From Diphasiastrum complanatum (Eukaryota > Streptophyta > Lycopodiopsida > Lycopodiales > Lycopodiaceae), in NCBI GenBank assembly GCA_029204225.1, contig CM055097.1, positions 28,691,192-28,755,191 of the forward strand: a stretch of DNA of 64,000 nucleotides, read 5' to 3'. A program made the translations under genes and the position numbers. The notes beneath the pieces were generated by a model. The model made no database searches. It was given only the letters and a program-made list of their open reading frames with translations, and was not told where the DNA came from. Shown here in pieces: positions 46,020 through 56,533 of the stretch (position 1 is its first letter; every line of letters begins with the position of its first letter).

Positions 46020-46736
46020 TTGGTTTCGGCACGAGGTTCATCTTCAGCACTTTGGTACTTCGGCTCTAGTGACTTTGACTTTGGACTCTTCGGACATTTG
46101 GTTGTAGGGGCAAACGGCGAGCACTTCGGTGTTGAGTACTTCAGCTTTTGCCTACGCCTTCAGCTTTTTTGGCTTCGGGGAATGCCAGAGAATGGTTGCA
46201 AGAGTTCACCATTTCCAACATATCCTAGCACCAAGAAGCGAACCAATCCACAAATATCCGAAGACCATGCAACACCTGCACCCCCCACGAAGAAGCAAAA
46301 GGGTAAGGAAGTTGTTCAAAGCATCAACGACAATGTGTCCCTTGATATCTTATCAAGCGATATAGGAGCAGAATATGCTGATTCCGGAGGGAGCCTTAAA
46401 TCCTCACAAGTCCAAGAAAAGTTTTGGGACACCAAGAGGCCTTACTCCAACAGGACCGACAAAGATGACAAGCAGTAGCAGCATCAGGTAGCTCTTTGGG
46501 CGATTGCACTTTCGGATCAAGTTCATTGGGAGTGGTCTGGCCAACTACAATAACTTTAGCTGTTTAGGTATCTCCTCCTAACATTGCTACCATTTCACCA
46601 CTTACTGCCACATCCATCCCTTCTTTCACACCTAACATGGATTTCGATACCACTATTCCGTAAAAGCCCTCCTCTATACTCTACTTGACTCTGTGGTCAA
46701 CATAGATGATTTTGCATTACAATTACTAACACAAAC
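46020..46736 (+). pseudogene. Gag-like N-terminus of a retroelement (block D, copy 1)
   Basis: An open frame of 152 codons from 46020 reads PENGCKSSPFPTYPSTKKRT, PQISEDHATPAPPTKKQKGK and VVQSINDNVSLDILSSD. It resembles the basic, Pro/Ser/Lys-rich start of plant gypsy Gag proteins. The equivalent in copy 2 (51075-51623) stays open 30 codons longer because of one small difference near 46415. It continues only in copy 2. Confidence 0.5.
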
Positions 46737-47517
46737 CACCTACTTTGTAGGATCTAGACCATGATTTATGATGAGATTTGTACCTACCATGCACCTACCA
46801 AGCATGACTCTTGGATCTAGGGTAGGGTTTTCACATTAGGTCAAGAAAGTGGAGTCTACTTCCTTATTACATGCTGGATTTTCACCTAACTTTGCAAAGG
46901 AAGTGTGTTTTACTATGTATTTCCATTCTCCATAGTGAGAAGATAGAAACTTTTTGGAGCCTCAAGGAGAAACTCGAGTTTCCTCTCATTGTATGGTGAT
47001 TACTCTATTTTTCCAATAAAACCCAGCTTTGGCACTTTGTAAACACTGTCTACAGGCCGTACTACAGCCTTATTTCCACACGTGTGGAGTTGGATTAGAC
47101 TATTTGATCAATGCTTTGATTGTCTCTACTTGTTTCCTATCAAGCTGTTAAACTAGATCTTGTTTTCTGATGACTAGTTTCTGATAGATTGTTTAACAAG
47201 CATACAATCACCTTGTGGATCATTCAAAGATCCATTTATGGTCCTTAGTACTGTACTTTTCACAAAAGTGACCATTAAGCGGTATAAGGTGTTCTGTGAT
47301 CTAATACATGCCTTAATTAATGCACCCATTTTGTGACCGTCGGATTGGAGCAAACCATTTTATGTACATTACGATGCATCTCAAGTAGCTGTTGGGTGCA
47401 TGGTTTAGTACTCCGTATTATCCTAGGGGTACATAATTCATGATCCCTTTATATATCATATATAAATATATATATGATACAATGAGATTCTAGTTAAAAT
47501 AAAACTTAAACAACAAG
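46737..47517 (+). pseudogene. Spacer between block D copies with gypsy RNase H fragment
   Basis: The segment 47290-47430 reads DLIHALINAPIL, then after a stop PSDWSKPFYVHYDASQVAVG, the start of gypsy RNase H (usual form: P-D-F/W-x-x-x-F-x-x-x-x-D-A-S). A palindromic AT run follows (47455-47482). The part 46740-47240 has no recognisable coding and may be LTR-derived. Confidence 0.7.
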
Positions 47518-47739
47518 GGAGAAAAACAACAAGGCAGTAGCCTGCTATCATCTTTCATCGAAGATAGCCTCACACTTGACCTGGCTACACTCTCCCATCT
47601 ATCCAACAACTTATTATGTGGAAGACACTGCTCAACCATGATAGTTCTAGTATATTATTCGTATGATCCTAATGCTCAAGTGATTGATCCAAATGTCCTG
47701 ATCTACGATCCAAACTAAGATGTGTTTGTAACACAACAA

Positions 47740-48700
47740 TTTCCAGCAATACGTGGGTGTTTTGTCTGTGCAGGTAAACATCCTAGCATTCGTTGCCCAT
47801 AACAACTTCATTTTCCACCAACTTGTGAAAATTGTGGCATTGAACACCATGTTAAGGATTGCCCTTCACGATCTAAACCTGCCACTCTTGACTGCTTCAT
47901 GCAAGTAGAAACTCTGCCAGCATGGGTCATGATTCGAGCACAACAACACCAAGCCACTACCATTGCACCCATCAGAACCCAGAAGCACTTCATACCCCTG
48001 AGTGAATGTTCTATGTCCATTGTATACCCTCAACCATCCGAAGAAATTAGCCTGCATCACAAATACCATCAGCAGATTCAAAATCTAGACCAACACTCTT
48101 CCACCTGCCATAGAGTGCCCCACACATCTTTCGAGAATAAAACTCTAGGGAGATCTGTTACAAGCCAACGTCACACTTCCCTTCCACGTTTTATGGAAGC
48201 ATGCAGGTCAATGAAAACAACAATTCCAATCCACTGAAACCACCACCCTTGACGAGCTTCCTGAAATGCCATTACACCTAACCAATCCACTCAGTGAAAG
48301 GGGCAATATCAAGATTCCAGCAACTGATCGCCAATCCTGAGAAGTATTAGTTGTGTTAGATGGTGGCTCAGGTGTCAATATCATCTCCACGTCTCTCATG
48401 CTGGAATGGAACTTGAAAGACAAACTCACCAAATTTACTTGTCAGCTTAGGATGGCCGATCAAAGTGTCGTCCGAATTACGGATTTTCTTCCACAAATTA
48501 TGATTAAATTGGGAGGCCTAAAATTCACCATAGACCTGGTTGTATTTGATATTCCTGGTAACGCCTATTCTTATGAGTTACTGCTTGGTTGACCATGGCT
48601 CACCAATGCAAAGGTCGTTCAAGACTGGAGCAAAGGGTAGTCACTTTTGGTTATAGAGAGAGCTTCGTTACCATTGCTTCATCTGGAAAACTCAAACCAG
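47740..48700 (+). pseudogene. Gypsy Gag knuckles and protease (block D, copy 2)
   Basis: Same content and same stops as in copy 1: knuckles CFVCAGKHPSIRCP and CENCGIEHHVKDCP, linker 47899-48237, and protease frame 48353-48592 with LDGGSGVNII. Shared stops show the genes were already dead before the block was duplicated. Confidence 0.85.
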
Positions 48701-48705
48701 CCCGA

Positions 48706-49254
48706 TGTGAAAGATTCAACTAGTTTAGTCATATTTGCTACATTTCTTTATATGGCAAATTGAGGCCAACTTTATATTAGACTTAGAGTTTGACTTTTCA
48801 AAGTTAATTTGTCTAAATTTCATTTGAATAAATACTTTTTGAAAGTGCGGGAAAGTTAGAAGTCGAGTTAGAGTAGATTCAAATTTGAATGTTGGGTACA
48901 TTGAATCTAGTCCCAACAATAGTAGGGTTTACATTTTGGATGGAAAGCCAAGTGGCCAAATCGGGTTTGGACCTGTTATAAAAGGATGTAACTTGTAGAA
49001 AAATAGATCTTCTCTCTTCTCTATCTCATTTCATGCTTATACATGGTTCTCTTGGTTTCTACTATCCATTGGTGCACTATACTTGTGATTGCTTGCAATT
49101 CTATGTGTGTAATGATCTACATTTGTTATTTCTGGATCCACGCATGTGAAATACAGTAGCTTGTTGGTTTTGTAGGGACAACAACATTTGTTTTCTTTCT
49201 AAAATTAAGATCAATTTATGGATTTGGATCATCATTGATCTAAATTCTTTCACA
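48706..49254 (+). mobile_element. Solo LTR, copia family B, with target duplication
   Basis: 549 bp with matching ends TGTGAAAGA...TCTTTCACA and a TATA box (tataaaagg near 48978). It is flanked by cccga (48701-48705) and tccga (49255-49259), a 5-bp target duplication with one mismatch. It belongs to the family of the 3' LTR at 39340-40016. A solo LTR is the usual product of recombination between the two LTRs of a full element. Confidence 0.9.
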
Positions 49255-49943
49255 TCCGATACCATGATAATGATTCATCCACTAAAAATTATTTGCTTTG
49301 AGCCATACCAGTCCACCCAAGATAAAGGTCATTATGTGAAATCTACTGATATCATAAACTGGAGTCACAGTTTGGCAATGATTGATTGTGTGAATGTTGA
49401 CTATTGTGTTCAAAATTAGGCTGATTGTGCCTATATTCCCATGGCCGATAACAAACAACCTCCTGATCTAGACACACCTATCATTAATATCAATTATATC
49501 AATATTCAACCACACAAGGATGAGTTGGTAAATGTTGCATGACTGCCTATTGATGAATCGAAAGATATTTTCGTAGATAATAAAAATGTCTTGAGAATAT
49601 AGAATTGCCCAGAAGATTTGGACATTTCTAAGATACTCAACTACATGGAGGCATGTCCAATTAAAGCATTTCCCTAACATTCGTCCAAGGTAGAACCAGT
49701 CGCCAAGGACATGGTTGAAAAACGTGATACCAGAGTCTATTGTGTCAATGACCCAATTTCCCATGGGACCTATGTGAGGAGAAAACAATTTATTAAATCG
49801 ACGATGAGATCCTCCATGACATGCCAGCGATTCCTCATCTGAACACCTCACGTCCTCAGAAGCCACAACCACGTGGCAATACCATGAAGGAGAAAATGAA
49901 AAAATGACTTTTAACCTCCCGGAGACCTTACTACCGCTCAGGA
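49255..49943 (+). pseudogene. Gypsy internal remnant present only in block D copy 2
   Basis: Broken + strand text between protease and the nested copia: CPEDLDISKILNYMEACP, YCVNDPISHGTYVRRKQF and LHDMPAIPHLNTSRPQKP appear in different frames. It looks like the protease-RT linker of a gypsy element. It continues smoothly into sequence shared with copy 1 at 49943, so copy 1 most likely lost it. Confidence 0.5.
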
Positions 49944-49964
49944 AGTTCATGAGATCGCTTTAGC

Positions 49965-50519
49965 TCATACACCTATCCCATAATCTCCCAAATCTCCATC
50001 AATGCAATTAAAGGGCAAAGCGAGCATTCTCAACAATTGATAGGATGTAGGTAGAGACTTCATGAAGTACATTAGCTGTTGTGGTGCTGAGACCTGATGC
50101 TCTTGTCCAGATATAGCAAGTTGAGCAAAGATCGTTTTGATCTTCTCAACATGCTGATCCAACTAGTTGCCATCCCATCGTAGACTTTGCAACTGGTTGT
50201 GTAGGTGCATCACTGATGTAGTAGTCCTCACTTTGTACTTATACTTTAGTTTTTTCCACACTTCATGGCTGCTCTCATAGTCTTCGACCTGCATGAAGAT
50301 TTCTTCGTTTATGGATGAAACGATGATTGCCATTGCGTGCTCATCCTTTCTGATCCATTCAGCTCTCTTGGGGTCTCCCTCTGGAGGCTATTGTTCTGTG
50401 AGATTGGTCACTGACCAGATTCCTTCACCCTTCAAGAGTGTTTTGATTTTGAACTTCCAAAATCGATAATTTGCGCCATCAAGATTGATTGCAATCCTTG
50501 TCTAAATCGTTGTAGTCAT
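49965..50519 (-). pseudogene. Copia Gag (UBN2 type), - strand (block D, copy 2)
   Basis: Counterpart of 44985-45463, starting at ATG 50519. It carries the same stops; the last part (50162-49965) is open and reads DQHVEKIKTIFAQLAISGQE and SLPTSYQLLRMLA. Confidence 0.85.
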
Positions 50520-50540
50520 GTTGTGTTGCCTAGACAATCC

Positions 50541-50861
50541 GCTCTGATACCATGTAGATTTTCAATTGTTTGGAGACAGGTTTTCTAGCTGCTCTTTCTT
50601 GTGCTCCTTTTGCTAGCTTGTGGAATTTTATAGGATCCTAAACAAATGACTACAGATCACAGACTTCAACGCATCCAATTAGCAAAAATGACACGACAAT
50701 CAGAGATGGAAGAACTGAGAGCATTCATATTCTGTACATTCCTTTTGTTTCGAGTGAGTCAATCAGTGTTGGTGGCCTGTTGCTCCCCTTACAAAAGTCG
50801 ATATGTTCTGCTCATTAGAAGACTTTCATGCATAGCTGATAATGCTAATAGTATGCTAACA
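50541..50861 (-). mobile_element. Copia 5' LTR with intact primer binding site, - strand (block D, copy 2)
   Basis: LTR 50861-50553 (309 bp, TGTTAGC...TCTACA on the - strand) followed by a full TGGTATCAGAGC primer site (complement at 50541-50552). In copy 1 the site is mutated at one base. Confidence 0.78.
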
Positions 50862-51074
50862 CTGCTCTTGACTTCTTCATGACTTTTTTTTTTCTTTTTT
50901 CATTCTATGCTTATCCCATCTGAAAAAATTACAAGATTACTTAGCAACAATTTACAAGATATGTTTAATGCTAGTTAGCTACCCTTTGATAACGTTGCCT
51001 TTGGCAGCTAAGCATGATAGTACAATACTCCACGCTTGTCGAGCTGCTAACTGCTAGCTCAACTTGTCCGACTT

Positions 51075-53720
51075 TTGGTTTCGGCACGAGGTTCATCTTC
51101 AGCACTTTGGTACTTCGGCTCTAGTGACTTTGACTTTGGACTCTTCGGACATTTGGTTGTAGGGGCAAACGGCGAGCACTTCGGTGTTGAGTACTTCAGC
51201 TTTTGCCTACGTCTTCAGCTTTTTTGGCTTCGGGGAATGCCAAAGAATGGTTGCAAGAGTTCACCGTTTCCAACATATCCTAGCACCAAGAATCGAACCA
51301 ATCCACAAATATTCGAAGACCATGCAACACCTGCACCCCCCACGAAGAAGCAAAAGGGTAAGGAAGTTGTTCAAAGCATCAACGACAATGTGTCCCTTGA
51401 TATCTTATCAAGCGATATAGGAGCAGAATATGCTGATTCAGGAGGGAGCCTTAAATCCTCACAAGTCCCAAGAAAAGTTTTGGGACACCAAGAGGCCTTA
51501 CTCCAACAGGACCGACAAAGACGACAAGCAGTAGCAGCATCAGGTAGCTCTTTGGGCGATTGCACTTTCGGATCAAGTTCATTGGGAGTGGTCTGGCCAA
51601 CTACAATAACTTCAGCTGTTTAGGTATCTCCTCCTAACACTGCTACCATTTCACCACTTACTGCCACATCCATCCCTTCTTTCACACCTAACATGGATTT
51701 TGATACCACTATTCCGAAAAAGCCCTCCTCTATACTCTACTTGACTCTGTGGTCAACATAGATGATTTTGCATTACAATTACTAACACAAAACACATCCA
51801 CCACTGTCACAACTAATCCAATCCACTCTTCTCCTCCAAAACCTCAATCACCTCCACCTTCATCTCCTCCAAAACCTCAATCATCTCCAACCTCATTTTC
51901 TCAGAATCCATCTTCTCCACCAATTCCAGATCTTCTTCCATATAACCCTATGCCTCACCCCAACTATGGCCGCTCCTTCCTTGACATTGGACTTTGGGAG
52001 TAATTACCACTAGCAGCCCAAAAATCAGTATGGTTGGTCAATTAGCTACAATACCACATTTTTAGCACATTTTTAGGACAACAAGCACTAAGGCAGGTGG
52101 AAGATGGAGCAATTTCACAACTTTAGCAGGATAAGGCAAAGTTGGGGCTGATCTCGATCAACAACAACTGTAGATCCAAAATCTAAATGCACAACTCTTG
52201 TAGTAGCAACAAATGATTAGCCACCTCTAGAACTAGTTCCAGTTAGAAGATCAAACCATCTTCGACCTGCAAAATACTATGACAAGCCTTATGGAACGTG
52301 ATGACGCCTTGGCAGTTGCACGTTCCGCTATGAAGGATCCGCTGGCATAGGTCAATTTCACATATTTTGCACCTCCAACTATTCTCGAGGGAACTCAGAT
52401 TCCAATGATGGCATATCAACAATTGGCACAAAAGAGCAAAGGCCACAACAGAGCAACACATCCAAGTATAACAATCCTATACTGCTTCTGTCGATGCCCT
52501 CAATCAACACATTGCCACCTTGGAAGAGAAATTAAAGACAACTATCCAATCAACATCCTCTGTCCATGCAAAACATGCCCAGTTTCACCAATCTGGGCCA
52601 AAGTACGATGGGTCAGATGGTGGTGATGGGGCAGGATTTCAGGAGCCTGCATCAACTAATCAGGGGTCATCCTTTAATGGCCTAGCTCAAGTGTCGACAG
52701 CTCCTCCACCAACCAACCCGCAAAGCACTGGTGGTACTTCCTCCCAACACCCCCTCTTTTTTTTCGCTTCTAATCCCATTGACACAACTAACTTTCCCTT
52801 CATCCAACCCCAATTTTCTCCTGAATCCCAATGCATTTCTAAATCCAGTCCTTCACCACCTCTCTCTCCTCAACCCGATCCACAACATCAACATACCTTG
52901 GCAGCTAAAGCCCCTTCAATAAGACATAGAATCACTCCAAATGAGCCTAGCAAGGATCTACAGATCCTTTAAGAGTTTGCAAAGAAGTTTCAGCCCAAGG
53001 AGCGAGGTGGATACATTCTTCCGAACCTCGACAAATGCCAAACTCATAAAGAAGCAGTCAAACTCCTTGATCCACAACCAACATGGCACCATAAACTGTT
53101 TCTACAAAGCAAAACCTCCATGGCATGGTATCTCGATGCACCAGTCTATATGTGCATCAATTCCTATTATTATCCAGTAATCAACGAGAGCCGTTTGCTG
53201 ACACGAATGTTAAAAACAAGATTCATTGGCCCAAGTTGACAAGTGTGAATACTGACAACTCGACAGACAACATGATCACAAATTGTCGCGTATTCTACCA
53301 ACAACAGCATGGCAGCCCCGATCATGATGTGCGATATTTTGCAGACAATTATGGCCTGGTGGCATCTTTGGCAGAACTACAAGGTTATTAGAATTGGGGA
53401 CTCCCATCAATCGCCATCGATATCAATCATCCCTTAAAGACTGAAGCCGACCACATCAACATAGGATGAATTTATTACAGGGTAGCTCTAACTTCGGCAC
53501 TCCATGTTGATATGGTCAAGCTATGGAAAACACATGGCTTTCTCCACAGTATGCTATATTACTATACCCCAAGGCCCTTCCTTAAAAAATTATGTTGGCA
53601 AATGCTAGAAGGGATCAACAAGAAAATCCACCAAACATGGCAACAACAATCCCGCCTCCATGAAGCCCAACAGATTTGGGACAAAAAAACTTCGATTGGT
53701 GTGAGACCACCAATCCAATA
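51075..53720 (+). pseudogene. Retroelement ORF region before a 3' LTR (Gag-like start, unfamiliar downstream ORFs)
   Basis: Left part (51075-51623) is the Gag-like N-terminus of block D. It is followed by Pro/Ser repeats (51749-52003), a Gln-rich segment in broken frame (52130-52450; FDLQNTMTSLMERDDALAVA) and a 150-codon frame (52520-52972) rich in Pro, Ser and Gln. A more structured region follows (52972-53710) in changing frames: EFAKKFQPKERGGYILPNLD, VFYQQQHGSPDHDVRYFADN, YGLVASLAELQGY, VDMVKLWKTHGFLHSMLYYY and LCWQMLEGINKKIHQTWQQQ. These last parts do not look like RT, RNase H or integrase, and I do not recognise them, although they end 10 bases before a polypurine tract. Probably a non-autonomous or ORF-carrying LTR element. 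Confidence 0.5.
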
Positions 53721-54305
53721 AGGAGGGGGATAATGTTAGCAAAAAAATATAAAAAAATAAATAAAACACCGTGACACGTGTATTGTAAGTCCACGTGTGA
53801 GTACTTGTTAATAGATTTCTACCATGGCATATGTGTTATAAGACCATGGGTAGAAGCTTAAATAAATTCTAAACTTCTAAGTTAGAAGCTTAAGTTAGAA
53901 ACTTAAGCTTAAAAACTTAAAAGATTCTAAGTTATCTTAAGTTCTAAGTTTAGAGACTTAAACTTTCTAAGTTAGAAGTTGTGAAGCCTTAGAATGGCAA
54001 GTTAGAAGTCTAATCCCATAAGTTAGTGGATACTTATGGAAGGCCCTTCTTGCTATAAAAGAGAGGCATTTTTCTTGTAAATAAGACTTTGAGATTATGA
54101 CAAATTGCCACCTTGTGATTATCTTGTTATTTCATTGTGTTCTCATTGGAAGGTGAATAGCTTGAGGGAAGGTGCTCGGACCTCCTCTTGCCTCTTCATA
54201 GGTTTTTCATTGTGGCATGCTTTTATTGCTTATTGCTTAATTAGCCGCAATCATTATTATCATTCCCTTTGGGTGTGTTGGCTTGGATGTTGATGCCAAC
54301 TATAA
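53720..54305 (+). mobile_element. Polypurine tract and 3' LTR
   Basis: Purine tract aaggaggggga (53720-53730), then LTR start TGTTAGC at 53734. The LTR contains a run of short repeats of the type taagttagaagctta (53840-53990) and a TATA box (tataaaag, 54054-54061). The right end, near gatgccaac at 54290-54300, is approximate because no partner LTR is in the window. Confidence 0.7.
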
Positions 54306-55427
54306 AATGAATTCCTATTAAAGGATCTTAGATTACTTGGAGAACGGATATTAAAGAGCTGCTTCTGATGAGAGTATCAGCGTAGGTGTCTTAGACAATC
54401 GTTCAGATTAATTGCGAAAACTATTAGGTGTCTAAGATAGCCATGCAATTCACTGATTTTCTGATATAAAGGAATGTAATTACAATTAGGCGTCAAACAC
54501 AACCATACATTTTCTTGTCTGTGACATTATTAGCCGATATTTTCGCACGAAAAATCATCTAATATTGAAGTTTGAATTTGCAAAACTAGAGAAAACCGGC
54601 ATGTAGGGATTCTTGCCTCTTGCAGCTTTTTGGTGGATCTCACTTCTTTTTGCTTCCAGGTGGTGGAATTGACCTCCAAGTAGGTGGAATCTTAGATCTT
54701 GATGTGCGTTCAACCTATTGATCATGATTATGGACTTTCTCCATAGAAATTGATGGGAATCAATGGATTTTTCAGGAGTCTTTTGTGATTTTTCACCTAG
54801 AATTCAGAATTTTTGCTTGAAATTTATCAAAGCACTGATATAGTACATTTTACCAGATTGTGATTGCTGTTTTATAGTCATTGATTGGATCTAATGATTG
54901 CATGCTAGTTGAAAAGTCAGATAGTGACTTTTAGCCAAAAATTGGAGTTTTTGGACTAGAAATGGGCCATAAAACGACAATTGACTGAAATCAGAACTTT
55001 TAGTGCTTGCATGTAATTTATTTACAAGGATTTGGATCTGATTGCACTTAATTGTGGATTTGATCTACAAAAATGGTCAAAAAACACGGTTTTTTGATGG
55101 CTTTTGCACTAATTTTGGGAATTTTCACAAAATTCTTTGCCAATAATTTGCATGAACATTTTTAGAGGTGTAATTATACTTTAATAAGGCTTTCATTAAG
55201 TTTTGTTTAGGATTGGACACAATTAAGGGTCTCAAAAAGTCAAAAAATAGTGTATTTTTTTAGCTTGAATAGCTTTTAATTGGTGGTCTGAACCTGCTAG
55301 CTTAAACTCCCAAAAAATAAGCAAGCCCAGAGGGGATGAGCCTAAAAATTATTTAGGCAAGGCCACACAACTAGCCTAAACTTTTTTGGCATTCTTTAGG
55401 GTCACCTTCCATAATACCTAAAGAAAG
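54306..55427. other. Intergenic stretch without recognisable gene
   Basis: AT-rich with poly-T and poly-A runs; no conserved reading frame. At 55323-55364 a short hairpin segment (gcctaaa/tttaggc) resembles the foldback element near 63.5 kb. Confidence 0.45.
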
Positions 55428-55569
55428 TAAACAATGGTGTGAGTGAGTGTAAACAATGCTTCTTGGTTTCCAAGGGGGGCCTCGAGCCTGGGACCAAAGA
55501 AACTTTGGATGCCAAGGTAACGCTGAGCCAACCCCATTGGGTGAGTGTAAACAATGATGTGAGTGAGTG
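55428..55569 (-). mobile_element. Candidate tRNA-derived SINE fragment with 22-bp flanking repeats
   Basis: On the - strand, a segment resembles a tRNA gene: an A-box-like TGGCTCAGCGT (55530-55520) and a B-box-like GGCTCGAGGCC (55488-55478), about 31 bases apart. The flanks are 22-bp direct repeats with one mismatch (55428-55449 and 55548-55569, taaacaatgRtgtgagtgag), which could be target duplications. The enclosed part is only 98 bp, shorter than most plant SINEs, so it may be truncated; part of the flank word also recurs inside. Confidence 0.45.
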
Positions 55570-56533
55570 CAATATCCTTGCACAAGGATATATCCTTGCA
55601 GATCACTAAAAGGGAAAACGCCCGATCCAAAACTAAAAATTCCAAAAGCTCATGTGACCAGTCTTAGAGCTCCTTTCCATGTTCACCCCCTCCCCCGACA
55701 GAGACAACATGGGTTGCTGAAGCACTTGAGAGAGTTTGCAAGTTTTCAAGAAATCAGTTCTTGGACCAGTTCTCTGAAGTGGAAAGATGAGGTAGGGTGA
55801 CTCACACACACACAAGGGGGTGAGCATGGAAAGGGCATCTTAGAGGAATGGCTAGTGACTTCCTCCATGTGCCTTAGGTGTGAACATTATCTATTTCTTA
55901 AACAGCAAATGATCATAGAACAAAACACAGCAGCATAAAAGAGCTAGTAAGATGGTGCAAGGAGGGAAAATGAAACTACAAAAGATAGCTTGAGTTGCTG
56001 ACATCAATCTGATCAATGCATGTTTCCAGTGCAGGCATGAGACTTGTTCATACACATATGTTGCTATTTCAAAGATCGGACGTCACAAATTTAAGACTAT
56101 AATACACCCGGCTACAAGCACTCTGTCACAAAGGAGAACTGCATATTGCCCTACCATGCACTTTTGAATAATATCATGTTATAAATGTAGCAGTGATTCA
56201 GAAATTTTGTTGATATGGCTGTCTGTCCAATAATTGCTCAGAAAACCGATTCCAACAACCAGGTTCTGCCTCTTCCACAAACACGATGTGCTAGTAGCTA
56301 CACGGTCGTATGAAGGTTGAGAATACACTACCATACGGTTCTTTAATTCCTCTGAAATTCTGAATGATAGGCAGAAAAACTTATTGACAAAGGGAAACAT
56401 CAAGGTCACAGGTGAGTAAAGCGACTCAATTCTTCATAATTTTTCGCGATTCCTGACGGATCCACAGATTCGAAGGACTAACAATATAGCTTACCGATCA
56501 GTTGTTGTGTTAGGACACAGAATGCCTCAAGTT
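55570..56533. other. 3' flank of the BTB-NPH3 gene
   Basis: No coding motif; the 3' UTR of the - strand gene at 56534 probably lies in the right part. A 76-codon - strand ORF (56409-56179) is likely UTR read-through. Confidence 0.5.

Larger units (their letters stand above)
43707..46736 (+). repeat. Duplicated block D, copy 1 (about 3.03 kb)
   Basis: Identical to 47518-51790 apart from scattered substitutions (about 1 percent by eye) and a 1243-bp stretch present only in copy 2. Left edge: gggagaaa(a/c)acaacaaggcag. Right edge: after gcattacaattactaacaca near 46736. It contains gypsy Gag knuckles and protease (+), a nested copia 5' end (-) and a Gag-like N-terminus (+). Copies are direct and separated by 781 bp. 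Confidence 0.92.
47518..51790 (+). repeat. Duplicated block D, copy 2 (3.03 kb plus 1.24 kb extra)
   Basis: Second copy of 43707-46736. Colinear except for 48701-49943, which holds a solo LTR and about 690 bp of further sequence and is absent from copy 1. Right of 51790 the copies diverge; here the reading continues into the Pro-rich ORF region of the element at 51.8-54.3 kb. Confidence 0.92.

Noticed and set aside
55478-55530. Functional tRNA gene
   Set aside because: A- and B-box-like words are present, but the arms do not form a convincing acceptor stem and anticodon arm; a SINE remnant fits better.
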